Assembly (NCBI RefSeq): GCF_001280125.1
Contig: NZ_LGEG01000218.1
Location: 1 to 64,000, forward strand
DNA: 64,000 nt
Direction: 5' to 3'
Origin: Streptomyces sp. NRRL F-6492
Lineage (GTDB): Bacteria > Actinomycetota > Actinomycetes > Streptomycetales > Streptomycetaceae
Each line of letters starts with the position of its first letter. Within the stretch, counting starts at the first letter, position 1. The position numbers were made by a program, and so were the translations under genes. The notes under the pieces were generated by a model, which was not told the origin of the DNA, did not search any database, and saw only the letters and a list, made by a program, of their open reading frames with translations. This document shows, in pieces, positions 43,570 to 51,926 of the stretch.

Positions 43570-44178
43570 TCAGGAGGACCGCCTGCCCTGCGGACCGGGA
43601 TGCACACCTGCACGGACGTCCGGGGAACGCACCGGCCGTTCGAGGGGCTCTCCGGGTCGTCGATGCCCGCCCGTCGCCGGTGACGTCGCCGACGGCACGT
43701 CCCCGAGGTGCCGGGCGGCCTCGGCGGCGGTGGAGGAGGAGGCGAAGGTGAACGCGCGGGGGGACGGCCCGTGCGCGCGCAGGTCCGTCAGCCGTTCCAG
43801 GGCCTCACCGACGGTCGGGAGGTGACCGGCGGGGACCCACCAGAGCACCAGGTGCGCCTCGGCGTGCCGTGCGAACCATTCGCGGCGCCGCCGCATCGCC
43901 TCCAGGTGTCCGCTGCGGTAGGCGAAGTCCCACAGGGCCTCCTGGGTCTCCCACACGGACAGGTTGACGATGACGTCCTCGCCCGCCGGGCGCAGGCCGG
44001 TGGCGTCGGCCGCTCCCTCCTCCACCAGCCGCCAGACGAAGCCGGGCGCGTCGTCGGCGGCGGCGTTGACCGGGTCGAGCAGGTCGACGAACGGCTTCAC
44101 GCGCGGGTCGTCGAAGGGGTGGAGGAGCGTGGCGACGTTGAGCTGGGCGAGGTGGACGGCGTGCGGGGAGGCGGTCAT
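43570..44178 (-). CDS. DUF3291 protein (dimeric alpha/beta-barrel type)
   Basis: The 202-residue protein matches DUF3291: HLAQLNVATLLHPFDDPRVKPFVDLLDPVNAAADDAPGFVWRL at the start, then VIVNLSVWETQEALWDFAYRSGHLEAMRRRREWF and LVLWWVPAGHLPTVGEALERL, an antibiotic-monooxygenase-like ferredoxin fold. The last 45 residues are low complexity. The gene follows the SufR-like regulator by 32 bases on the same strand and is probably co-transcribed with it. Biochemical role unknown. Confidence 0.85.
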   Translation of the reverse strand: MTASPHAVHLAQLNVATLLHPFDDPRVKPFVDLLDPVNAAADDAPGFVWRLVEEGAADATGLRPAGEDVIVNLSVWETQEALWDFAYRSGHLEAMRRRREWFARHAEAHLVLWWVPAGHLPTVGEALERLTDLRAHGPSPRAFTFASSSTAAEAARHLGDVPSATSPATGGHRRPGEPLERPVRSPDVRAGVHPGPQGRRSS

Positions 44179-44210
44179 GGCCTCATCTCAGCACGGCCCG
44201 CTTTTCTATG

Positions 44211-44924
44211 TCAACGTTCATTGTTTTTAGAGTTCTCGACCACGGCGCAGCACTCCCCCGGCCGGGCGTCCATGCGGGCGCGCACCGGCCCGTCCGTGCC
44301 GAGCAGCCCTTCCAGCAGGGCGAGGTTCATGCCGCAGACGAGCGGCGGGAAGCGCTCGGCGACGGCGTGGAAGGGGCAGTTGCGCATGCGGACGACGCGC
44401 CCGTCCGCTCCCGCCCTCCCTTCAGGGCCTCCGGCGCCTTCCCCCTCTTCCGGATGCGGCTCTTCCAGATGTGGCTCGTAGCCCCGGGCGGCCAGCACCC
44501 CCATGGCCTCTTCGAGGTCTCCGCAGGGCGCCGCCGGACCGCGCAGGGCCTCGCCCCGGCGGCGCGCGGCCGCGTGCAGTCCGGTGTCGAGGCCGGCCTC
44601 CTCGGCGGCCTCGGCCAGGAGTTCGGCGGCGGTGCGGTAGTCGCGCGCGGGCAGCGACACCGACCGCTCGGTCCGCGCCCGCGTGTAGACCTTGGCGGGG
44701 CGCCCGGCCCCGGGCCCCGAGCGGCCCGTCAGACGGCGGCTGCCGCTTTCGAGCAGCCCGGCCTCGGTCAGCCTGTCCAGATGGTGCGCGGCGAGCGTGC
44801 GCGCCACCCCGGCCGCCTCCGCGGCCTCGTTGCGGCCGACCTCGCGGCCCTGGGCCGCCACGTACTCGTACAGGCGGCGGCGTACCGGATCCTGCAACGC
44901 CGCGATCGCATCGATGTCCTCCAC
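44211..44924 (-). CDS. SufR-like helix-turn-helix regulator with C-terminal Cys motif
   Basis: The 237-residue protein has an N-terminal winged helix (residues 1-75: ALQDPVRRRLYEYVAAQGREV, then EAAEAAGVARTLAAHHLDRLTEAGLL). Its C-terminal pattern NCPFHAVAERFPPLVCGMN...PGECC places four Cys and a His as in SufR-type regulators that bind an Fe-S cluster. It may sense iron-sulfur or redox status. A Gly/Glu/Pro-rich insertion sits before the Cys motif. It starts at GTG. The upstream segment is unusually AT-rich for this genome, including TTCTAGAA. Confidence 0.83.
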   Translation of the reverse strand: MEDIDAIAALQDPVRRRLYEYVAAQGREVGRNEAAEAAGVARTLAAHHLDRLTEAGLLESGSRRLTGRSGPGAGRPAKVYTRARTERSVSLPARDYRTAAELLAEAAEEAGLDTGLHAAARRRGEALRGPAAPCGDLEEAMGVLAARGYEPHLEEPHPEEGEGAGGPEGRAGADGRVVRMRNCPFHAVAERFPPLVCGMNLALLEGLLGTDGPVRARMDARPGECCAVVENSKNNER

Positions 44925-44994
44925 GCGCCCATTCTAGAAACAACGCGGATGGGAGATAGAAAAGCGAACTCTGCGCAGGGCCCGGCCCTCCTGT

Positions 44995-45681
44995 TCAGAG
45001 GCCCGGTACGACGAGGCCGCTCTCGTAGGCGACGACGACCGCCTGCGCGCGGCTGGCCAGGCCGAGCTTTCCCATGGCGCGGTTGAGGTGGGTCTTGACG
45101 GTGGCCTCGCTGATGTGGAGGTCCCCGGCGATCTGCCGGTTCGACAGGCCCCTGCCGGTCAGTCGGAGCACCTCGCGCTCCCGGCCGGTCAGCACGTCCA
45201 GTCCGGGTGCCCCGGCCCGGCCGGCCTCCTCGGCGGCGGGGGCGGCCCGGTGGGCGAACGCCTCGACGAGGCGCCTGGTGACGCTCGGCGCGAAGAGGTG
45301 GTCGCCGCCGGCCACGGCGGCCACCGCCGCCAGGAGCCGTTCGGGCCCGGAGTCCTTGAGCAGGAAGCCGGAGGCGCCGACGCGCAGCGCCCCGTACACG
45401 TACTCGTCCAGGTCGAAGGTGGTGAGGATCAGGACGCGGGGCGCCGGGTCGGTCGCCTCGGCGAGGATGCGGGCGGTGGCGTCGATCCCGTTGCCGCCGG
45501 GCATCCGGATGTCCATGAGGACGACGTCGGGGCGGAGGCGCGCCGCGAGCGCCACGGCCTCCTCGCCGTCCACGGCCTCTCCGACCACCTCCGTGCCCGG
45601 GGCGGCCTTCAGGAGCCCGACCAGGCCCGCGCGGATGAGGAACTGGTCGTCGACGACCAGGACCCTGATCACCTGGCTCAT
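44995..45681 (-). CDS. NarL/LuxR-type response regulator
   Basis: The 228-residue protein has a receiver domain with Asp11/Asp12 and phospho-acceptor Asp57 in LMDIRMP, a conserved Lys in LLKDSG, and a C-terminal LuxR helix-turn-helix (DVLTGREREVLRLTGRGLSNRQIAGDLHISEATVKTH). It binds DNA when phosphorylated by the histidine kinase encoded 33 bases upstream on the same strand. Targets are unknown. Confidence 0.93.
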   Translation of the reverse strand: MSQVIRVLVVDDQFLIRAGLVGLLKAAPGTEVVGEAVDGEEAVALAARLRPDVVLMDIRMPGGNGIDATARILAEATDPAPRVLILTTFDLDEYVYGALRVGASGFLLKDSGPERLLAAVAAVAGGDHLFAPSVTRRLVEAFAHRAAPAAEEAGRAGAPGLDVLTGREREVLRLTGRGLSNRQIAGDLHISEATVKTHLNRAMGKLGLASRAQAVVVAYESGLVVPGL

Positions 45682-45714
45682 ACGAGAGGTGGTCCTCCTG
45701 TCGCGTCGGCGGGC

Positions 45715-46944
45715 TCAGCCCTCCCGGACCGCCGGCGGGAGCCGGTCGTCCGGGCCGGGGCCACCGCGACGGCCGGTGGCGGGCGGTGCGCCGGCCTGTG
45801 CCGTGAGGGGCAGGGTCAGTCGCACGGCGAACCCGTCGCCTTCGTCGCGCGGGCCGATGTCGATCCGCCCGCCGTACAGCTTGGCCCGCTCCCGCATGCC
45901 GATCAAGCCGTGGCCGGTTCCCGCGGGCATGTGGGCCGGAATCGTCCGCCCGCCCTCGTTGGTGACGTCGACCTCCAGGTGCCGCGACCCGTAGCGGACG
46001 ACGACCTCGGTCGCGGCTCCGGGCGCGTGCTTGAGGACGTTGGTGAGCGACTCCTGGACGACGCGGTAGGCGCAGAGGTCGGCGCCGGAGCCGATCGGGC
46101 GGGGGACCCCCTCGACGGTCAGCGCGACGGGCGTCCCTCCGGCCCCGACCCGCGCCACGAGTTCGCCGAGGCGGGCGAGGCCGGGCATCGGGCGGTCCGG
46201 CGCGCGCGGGTCGGTGCCCTCGCGCAACAGCGTGAGCATGCGGCGGAGTTCGTCGAGCGCCTCGGTGCCCGTGTCGGCGATGGTGTCCAGGGCGGCGCGC
46301 GCGGTCGCCGGGTCGCTGTCGAAGACGAAGCGCGCGAGCCCCGACTGCACGGAGATCACCGCCATGTGGTGGGCGACCACGTCGTGGAGCTCGCGGGCGA
46401 TCCTGCCGCGCTCGTACGCGACCTCCCGCAGGGCCCGTTCCTCCTGCTCGGCGGCGAGCGCGCGGGTGAGTTCGGTGGCCTTGCGCGAGAGCGCGCCGAA
46501 CCACCACAGCACGGCGGGGAAGACCACCGCCTGGCCCGCGGCGGCCGTCAGCGAACCGCGGTGCCAGCCGTACGCCTCGTTGAGCACACCGGCGCCGAGC
46601 CACGTCAGGCCGGTGAGCGCCGCGCCGGGCACCGAGATCCGGGCCGGGCGCTCCGAGGCGAGGGTGTAGGTCGCCAGGAGCGTGGCCAGGGAGTTGACCA
46701 CGGGCCAGTACCCCAGGGACACGTAGACCGCGAAGCCGCTCTGCGCGAGGAGGAACACGGCGACCGGGAAGCGCGTCCGGACCACCGCGGGCAGGTTGAC
46801 CACGACGACGAGCGCGCAGGCCGGAGCGTCGAGGGCCGGCCAGCCCTGGGCGGTGGCGTCCTGCCCGAGGAGCAGGGCCAGCCCCGTCATCGCGACGCCT
46901 ATGAGGACGTTGGCGAGGGGGCCGCGGGGAGGACGGGGCTTCAT
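45715..46944 (-). CDS. Membrane sensor histidine kinase (HisKA_3 type)
   Basis: The 409-residue protein has four to six membrane helices in the first 155 residues, a coiled linker with EQEERALREVAYERGRIARELHD, phospho-acceptor His187 in RELHDVVAHHMAV, and an HATPase_c domain with VQESLTNVLKHAPGA and GTGHGLIGMRERAKLYGG. The NarL-type regulator gene follows. The signal is not predictable; the short extracytoplasmic loops suggest sensing within or at the membrane. Confidence 0.93.
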   Translation of the reverse strand: MKPRPPRGPLANVLIGVAMTGLALLLGQDATAQGWPALDAPACALVVVVNLPAVVRTRFPVAVFLLAQSGFAVYVSLGYWPVVNSLATLLATYTLASERPARISVPGAALTGLTWLGAGVLNEAYGWHRGSLTAAAGQAVVFPAVLWWFGALSRKATELTRALAAEQEERALREVAYERGRIARELHDVVAHHMAVISVQSGLARFVFDSDPATARAALDTIADTGTEALDELRRMLTLLREGTDPRAPDRPMPGLARLGELVARVGAGGTPVALTVEGVPRPIGSGADLCAYRVVQESLTNVLKHAPGAATEVVVRYGSRHLEVDVTNEGGRTIPAHMPAGTGHGLIGMRERAKLYGGRIDIGPRDEGDGFAVRLTLPLTAQAGAPPATGRRGGPGPDDRLPPAVREG

Positions 46945-47288
46945 CGCCGCAGCCTAACCACCCGTGACCGCCCGGGCGTCAACCCAGCGGCATACCGCGG
47001 TGGTTGTACGACCCGGAAGCCGTACGGTCCGTGCGCGGCCCGAGTCCCGCGCCGTACGGGCCCGCCGGCGCCGGCGTCCGGTCGCGGGGCGCGTGTACCG
47101 CGCGCGTCGCAGGCGTCCGGTCCCTACCGCGCCGGGTGGAGGGGCGAATCGTTCCAGGACGGGGCGATCGCCCACCGGCGGGCGCCTGTCGTCGGAGCAC
47201 GGTGAGCGACCGGCGGAACTCCCCCGCGTCTCGCGGGCGTTCGGGGACCGACCCGCGCGGGGCACGGGACGGGGAGGGCGAGAGGGAG
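46945..47288. other. Intergenic region between the kinase operon and the truncated kinase gene
   Basis: No gene is supported in 344 bases. Several TACGG/CCGTA words recur (46990-47110). The frame running into the downstream remnant shows no kinase-like sequence, so the missing catalytic domain is not simply frameshifted here. Confidence 0.45.
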
Positions 47289-48311
47289 ATGACGGCGCTG
47301 ATCACCGGCCTGCTGCGGAAGGAGCCCGAGAGCCGCCTCACCGTCCAGGCCGCGCGGCCCCTCCTGAACGCCCTCGCCGCTCCCCCGGCCCGCCCCGCAC
47401 CGGTGCGTACCCCCACCGTGGTGGTGGACGGCGCGCCGGGCGGGCAGCCCGCCCCGCTGCCGGTACGACTGCTCCGCGGCCGTTACGGCGCCGGAGCCGC
47501 CGCCGTGGTCGTCCTGGCCCCGGTCGTCATCCTGGTGCTCCGGTTCACGGGCGACGGGCCGCCGGAGGGCTGGAAGGGGTACGACGAGTACCGGACGGGG
47601 CTGTCCGTCGCGGCCCCGGCCGACTGGACGATCGCCGTCGAGGACAGGCTGGACAACGAGAACGGGGCCCACCGGGGCACCCGTTGCACCGCGCCCGGGG
47701 GCGACGCGTGGCTGCTCGTGGACCGGATGGAGAAGGCCACCGAGACCCCTCGGGCGATCGCCGAGCGGTGGAAGAGGGAGCACGAGCCGGCCTCTCCGCC
47801 GGCCGGTGGCGTCCCCGGCGTCGCCACCGTCGAGTCCACCACCCGGCAGGGCCGTGACGCGGCGGTCGTCACCGAGGCCTGCAACCGTCAGGAGGACGGC
47901 GTCCCGAGGCGGCTGTACAAGACCCTCGTCGTCGTCACCTCCCGGCAGGAGCGCGTGACCCCGGGGGTGGACGTGCCCGACGGGAAGGGCGCGGCGAAGG
48001 CCGCCGCCGACCTGCTGGAGAAGGCGCGCTCCGCCTTCGAGATCCGGGCCCCCCAGGGGGTGTCCGGCGGATCAGGGTCGAGTGGCCCGCGGCATCGGCG
48101 TACGGCGGTCACAGACTCGTCAGGAGGTCGTCGAGGGGTCTCGGCACCCGTCCGGTGTCGAGGGCCTCCGTCAGGAGGTGGCCGTAGCGGATCTTGCGGC
48201 CCTTCTTCGTGCCGAGGAAGCGCCGCAATTGCCGCTGCCGGGACCGGCCGTGCTGTGCGGGCTGGTTCAGGAAGGTCTGCCAGGCCCGCAGGTCGCCCTC
48301 CGTCCGGATGA
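47289..48311 (+). pseudogene. Headless Ser/Thr protein kinase: C-terminal part only
   Basis: The frame begins with the very end of a Pkn-type kinase domain (ALITGLLRKEPESRLTVQAARPLL), then a Pro-rich linker, a membrane helix (near residues 75-95) and an extracytoplasmic domain (GLSVAAPADWTIAVEDR, LVVVTSRQERV). The roughly 250-residue catalytic region that should precede it is absent. The reading frame then runs about 200 bases into the opposite-strand TOPRIM gene; the last family-like segment ends near 48040. I interpret a deletion remnant, though the membrane-anchored domain could still be made: GAGGGAG lies just before the ATG. Confidence 0.6.
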
Positions 48312-48720
48312 TCTCCTCGACCCGCTCCGGGCCCAGCGCGCGGACGAGCTCGTCCTCCAGGTCGGCCACGCAGACGAAGAAGCCCCCGGGCGGCGCCCCG
48401 GCCCGCTTCAGACCCCTTTCGTAGAAGCCCTGCTCGCCCTCGTCGCACAGCCCCGTCAGACGCAGGCCCAGGCCGGGCGGTCCGAGCAGAGCGGCGTAGC
48501 GGGCGATGTTCATCGCCCCGCCCATCGAGACCACGCACACGCCTTCCGCGGCGAGGTCCCGGCCGCGCCGTGCGGCCAGGGTCTCCACGGCCGCGAAGTC
48601 GCTCGGCCCTTCCAGGAGCACCGCCGTCCGCAGCCCCGGGGCCAGTTCCCTCGCCGTACCGCCGGAGCCGCCTGCCGCCCAGCGGCCGATCTCTTCCTGG
48701 AACGCCCTCGTGTCCACCAT
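48109..48720 (-). CDS. Stand-alone TOPRIM-domain protein (OLD-nuclease-like)
   Basis: The 203-residue protein has a TOPRIM-like core: TAVLLEGPSDFAAVETLAARRGRDLAAEG with the conserved Glu, VCVVSMGGAMNIARYAALL, and LTGLCDEGEQGFYERGL in the DxD position. The C-terminal half (DLEDELVRALG, RFLGTKKGRKIRYGHLL) matches the tail of OLD-family nucleases and their free-standing relatives. No ATPase domain is encoded beside it. It may cut or bind DNA; the substrate is unknown. The ATG at 48720 is chosen over a GTG 15 bases upstream. Confidence 0.78.
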   Translation of the reverse strand: MVDTRAFQEEIGRWAAGGSGGTARELAPGLRTAVLLEGPSDFAAVETLAARRGRDLAAEGVCVVSMGGAMNIARYAALLGPPGLGLRLTGLCDEGEQGFYERGLKRAGAPPGGFFVCVADLEDELVRALGPERVEEIIRTEGDLRAWQTFLNQPAQHGRSRQRQLRRFLGTKKGRKIRYGHLLTEALDTGRVPRPLDDLLTSL

Positions 48721-48808
48721 GGGGCGAGTCTGCACTTCCGCCGACCGGTGCGGTACGGAATATCCCGGGGCCCGGAGCCGGGCCGGGCCCTCGGCTCCGG
48801 GGTGGTGG

Positions 48809-50182
48809 CTACGCCTCCCTGGGGATCAGGCGGCAGCGGGCCGGGCCCGCCGCCTGGAGGGTGATCGCGGAGGTGAGGGGCACCTCGGTGTCGATGGCCT
48901 CGAAGTCGTACCGCTGGAGGATCATCGCCAGGGCGATCACCGACTCCAGCATCGAGAAGTGCTGGCCGATGCAGGCGCGCGGGCCGCCGCCGAAGGGGAA
49001 CCAGGCGTACCGGGGGCGGGCGGCCTCCGCCTCGGGCGTGAAGCGGTCGGGGTCGAAGCGCTCCGCGTCCTCCCAGTAGTCCGGGTGGCGGTGGGTGACC
49101 CAGGGGGCCACGAGGACGTCCGCGCCCGCCGGAATGGTGACGCCCCCGATCTCGGTGGCGGCGACGGCGCGGCGGCCGACGACCGGGGCGGCCGGGAAGA
49201 GGCGCATGGCCTCCTTGAGGACCTGGGTGACGTAGGGCAGCGCGTCGAGGTCGGCGGCGCCGGGGGTGCGGCCCGCGAGGACCCGGTCGACCTCCTCCCG
49301 CGCCCGCTTCCGCGCCTCCGGGTGGAGGCCGAGCAGGTGGAGGGCGAAGCCGAGGGAGGTGGCGGTGGTCTCGTGCCCGGCGAGCAGGAAGACGAGGACC
49401 TGTTCGCGTAGTTCGGTGGCGTCGAAGCTGCCGTCCTCGGCGCTCTCGGCCCCGACGAGGAGCGTGAGGAGGTCGTCGCCCTCGTCCGACGTCCGGCCGG
49501 AGGCGCGGCGTTCGGCGATGATGCGGTCGCAGACCTCGTACAGCGCCCGGTGGACGGCCGCGGCCCTGCGGTTGCCGGGGGTGGGCCAGCTGCGGGGGAC
49601 GTTGAGGGGGGAGAAGCCGCGGCGCAGCACGTAGGCGCCGAGTTCGGGGAAGCTGCGCTCGACGATCCGCACGGCCGCGTCGACGTCCGTGCCGAAGAGG
49701 ATGCGGGCGACGGCGCGCAGGGCGAGCCGGGCCATCTCCTGGAGGACGTCGACGGACGCGGCGCCGCCGTCCCGCCACTCCCCGGTGAGGGTGGTGACCT
49801 CGGCGGCGACGGCCGCCGCGTAACCGTCGACGCGGCGGCGGGTGAAGAGGGGCTGGACGAGGCGGCGCTGGCGGAGGTAGTCCTCGTCCTGGCTGGTGAG
49901 GAGACCGTTGCCGAAGGACTCGCGGACCTCCTGGTAGAAGGCGTTGTCCTTGCGGAAGTTGGCCGATTCGCCGGCGAGGACCTGCTGCGCCCCCTCGGCG
50001 GAGAAGACGCCGTAGACGGTGGCGCGGATGCCGGGCGGTCCCGCGGTGATCCGTACGACGTCCCCGTGCTCGCGCCGGGCGCGCAGGAAGGTCTCCAGGG
50101 AGTCGTTCTTGAGGTCGAGCATGGAGCCGAGCAGCGGGTTCCCCGCGAGTTCGGGCGCTTCGGCACCGGTGGTGACGGTCAT
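48809..50182 (-). CDS. Cytochrome P450
   Basis: The 457-residue P450 has the I-helix AGHETTATSL, the K-helix KEAMR (ExxR), the WEDAERFDPDRF meander, and the heme loop FPFGGGPRACIGQHF with the Cys404 thiolate ligand. The sequence is of the soluble class that resembles fatty-acid or terpene hydroxylases (CYP102/110-like), but no substrate is assigned. No ferredoxin gene is adjacent, so electrons must come from elsewhere. GGGGGA precedes the ATG. A divergent VOC gene lies 143 bases upstream. Confidence 0.93.
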   Translation of the reverse strand: MTVTTGAEAPELAGNPLLGSMLDLKNDSLETFLRARREHGDVVRITAGPPGIRATVYGVFSAEGAQQVLAGESANFRKDNAFYQEVRESFGNGLLTSQDEDYLRQRRLVQPLFTRRRVDGYAAAVAAEVTTLTGEWRDGGAASVDVLQEMARLALRAVARILFGTDVDAAVRIVERSFPELGAYVLRRGFSPLNVPRSWPTPGNRRAAAVHRALYEVCDRIIAERRASGRTSDEGDDLLTLLVGAESAEDGSFDATELREQVLVFLLAGHETTATSLGFALHLLGLHPEARKRAREEVDRVLAGRTPGAADLDALPYVTQVLKEAMRLFPAAPVVGRRAVAATEIGGVTIPAGADVLVAPWVTHRHPDYWEDAERFDPDRFTPEAEAARPRYAWFPFGGGPRACIGQHFSMLESVIALAMILQRYDFEAIDTEVPLTSAITLQAAGPARCRLIPREA

Positions 50183-50324
50183 GGACGGTTCCCCCTCGTT
50201 CGTCGCCTGCGGGTGATTCTCCCCCAGGAGGTGACTCACTGGTAGGGATGGACGAACGACGTTCCACATCTGGCCTGTTGGCGTGAAACGGTCGTCTGTC
50301 AGTGGGGTCTGGGAAGCTCGTGGC

Positions 50325-50828
50325 ATGGACCGAACCTCACCCTCCGAGCACCCCGGGCGTTCCGGGCGCCCCGAGATGACCCTGCAGCTGACCATCGACT
50401 GCGCCGACCCCCAGCGCCTCGTGCCCTTCTGGCTGGAGGCCCTGCGGTACGTCCCCGATCCGCCGCCCGCGGGCCACGCCACCTGGCGGGCGTACTGGGA
50501 GGCCATCGGTGTTCCCGAGGAGGAGCTGGGCGGGGACGCCGGGGAGCTCCCGGAGTCCATCGTGGACCCGGAGGGCACGGGTCCCCGGGTCTGGTTCCAG
50601 CGCGTCCCGGAACCGAAGACCGTCAAGAACCGCGTCCACCTGGACCTCAAGGTCGGCGGCGGCCGCGAGGTGCCGCTCGCGCTGCGCCGGGAGCGGGTGG
50701 ACGGCGAGGTGGCCCGGCTGACGGCGATCGGCGCCACCGTCCTGTACGCGATGGACGAGCCGAACGGCATGGACTACTACGCGGTGGTCCTCCAGGACCC
50801 GGAGGGCAACGAGTTCTGCCTCGTCTGA
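50325..50828 (+). CDS. VOC-family (glyoxalase-like) protein, second copy
   Basis: The 167-residue protein has the glyoxalase-like fold of actinobacterial type: MTLQLTIDCADPQRLVPFWLEALRY, then RVWFQRVPEPKTVKNRVHLDLKVGG, and LQDPEGNEFCLV at the end. This is the subgroup with RVPE...KNRxHLDL. Substrate unknown. GGGAAG lies 9 bases upstream of the ATG. Confidence 0.85.
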   Translation: MDRTSPSEHPGRSGRPEMTLQLTIDCADPQRLVPFWLEALRYVPDPPPAGHATWRAYWEAIGVPEEELGGDAGELPESIVDPEGTGPRVWFQRVPEPKTVKNRVHLDLKVGGGREVPLALRRERVDGEVARLTAIGATVLYAMDEPNGMDYYAVVLQDPEGNEFCLV

Positions 50829-50838
50829 CCGGTGCGCA

Positions 50839-50889
50839 CCGGCCGGACGGTTCCGCCCCGTCCGGCCGGTCCCGCCCCGTCCGGCCGGT
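50839..50889 (+). terminator. Terminator with duplicated 3' arm after the VOC gene
   Basis: CCGGCCGGACGG (50839-50850) pairs with CCGTCCGGCCGG (50858-50869) over a 7-base loop. A second copy of the right arm follows at 50877-50888, so two alternative hairpins are possible. Confidence 0.8.
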
Positions 50890-51015
50890 GCGGGTGCCGA
50901 TCCGGTGGGGGCCCGTCCCCCGCCGGTCCCCGCCCCGGGTCGCGCGGCGGCGTCCCGGGCCGCGGTGCCGTCGCGGCGGAGGCGGGTGGGGGCGCCCGTT
51001 CCGTACCCTGGCGGC

Positions 51016-51912
51016 ATGCGCATGCGTCCCACCCTGAGCTGGACCCCCGGCGAGGACCTGCCGCCGGGCACCACGGACCCGGAGCCGGTCGTCGACGCGC
51101 TGGGCGCCGGCGGCGTGCTGGTGCTCAGCGGAGCGGGCCTCTCCACGGAGTCGGGCATTCCCGACTACCGGGGCGAGGGCGGGAGCCTGAGTCGGCACAC
51201 CCCGATGACCTACCAGGACTTCACCGCGAGCCCCCTGGCCCGGCGCCGCTACTGGGCGCGCAGCCACCTCGGCTGGCGCACCTTCGGCCGGGCCCGCCCC
51301 AATGCCGGGCACCGGTCCGTGGCCGCCTTCGGGCGGCACGGCCTGCTCTCGGGCGTGATCACCCAGAACGTCGACGGTCTGCACCAGGCCGGCGGCAGCG
51401 AGGGCGTCGTGGAACTCCACGGGAGCCTGGACCGGGTCGTGTGCCTCTCCTGCGGCACCTTCAGCCCGCGCCGCGACCTCGCCCGGCGGCTGGAGGAGGC
51501 CAACCCGGGCTTCGATCCGGTGGCGGCCGGGATCAACCCGGACGGCGACGCCGACCTCACCGACGAGCAGGTCGGCGACTTCCGCGTGATGCCCTGCGCG
51601 CTCTGCGGCGGCGTCCTCAAGCCCGACGTGGTGTTCTTCGGCGAGGCCGTCCCGCCGTCCCGGGTCGAGCACTGCCGCGAGCTGGTCCGCGAGGCGACCT
51701 CGCTGCTGGTCCTGGGCTCCTCCCTGACGGTGATGTCCGGGCTCCGGTTCGTGCGCCAGGCGGCCCAGGCAGGGAAACCGGTGCTGATCGTCAACCGGGA
51801 CCCGACACGGGGCGACCGGTACGCCGTCACCCGCGTCGCGCTCCCCCTGGGAGCGGCCCTCACCGCCGTGGCCGACCGCCTGGGCGTCCCCGTCGCCGTC
51901 GACGACCACTGA
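51016..51912 (+). CDS. Sirtuin (Sir2-family NAD-dependent protein deacylase)
   Basis: The 298-residue protein has the NAD-binding GAGLSTESGIPDYRG (39-53), TQNVDGLH (116-123), catalytic His135 in ELHGS, and the zinc Cys pairs Cys143/146 and Cys194/197. These define an active-type Sir2 enzyme that removes acyl groups from lysines using NAD+. Two ATG codons 6 bases apart could start it. No gene for a dedicated substrate is adjacent. Confidence 0.94.
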   Translation: MRMRPTLSWTPGEDLPPGTTDPEPVVDALGAGGVLVLSGAGLSTESGIPDYRGEGGSLSRHTPMTYQDFTASPLARRRYWARSHLGWRTFGRARPNAGHRSVAAFGRHGLLSGVITQNVDGLHQAGGSEGVVELHGSLDRVVCLSCGTFSPRRDLARRLEEANPGFDPVAAGINPDGDADLTDEQVGDFRVMPCALCGGVLKPDVVFFGEAVPPSRVEHCRELVREATSLLVLGSSLTVMSGLRFVRQAAQAGKPVLIVNRDPTRGDRYAVTRVALPLGAALTAVADRLGVPVAVDDH

Positions 51913-51926
51913 GGTCGAACCGTGGA

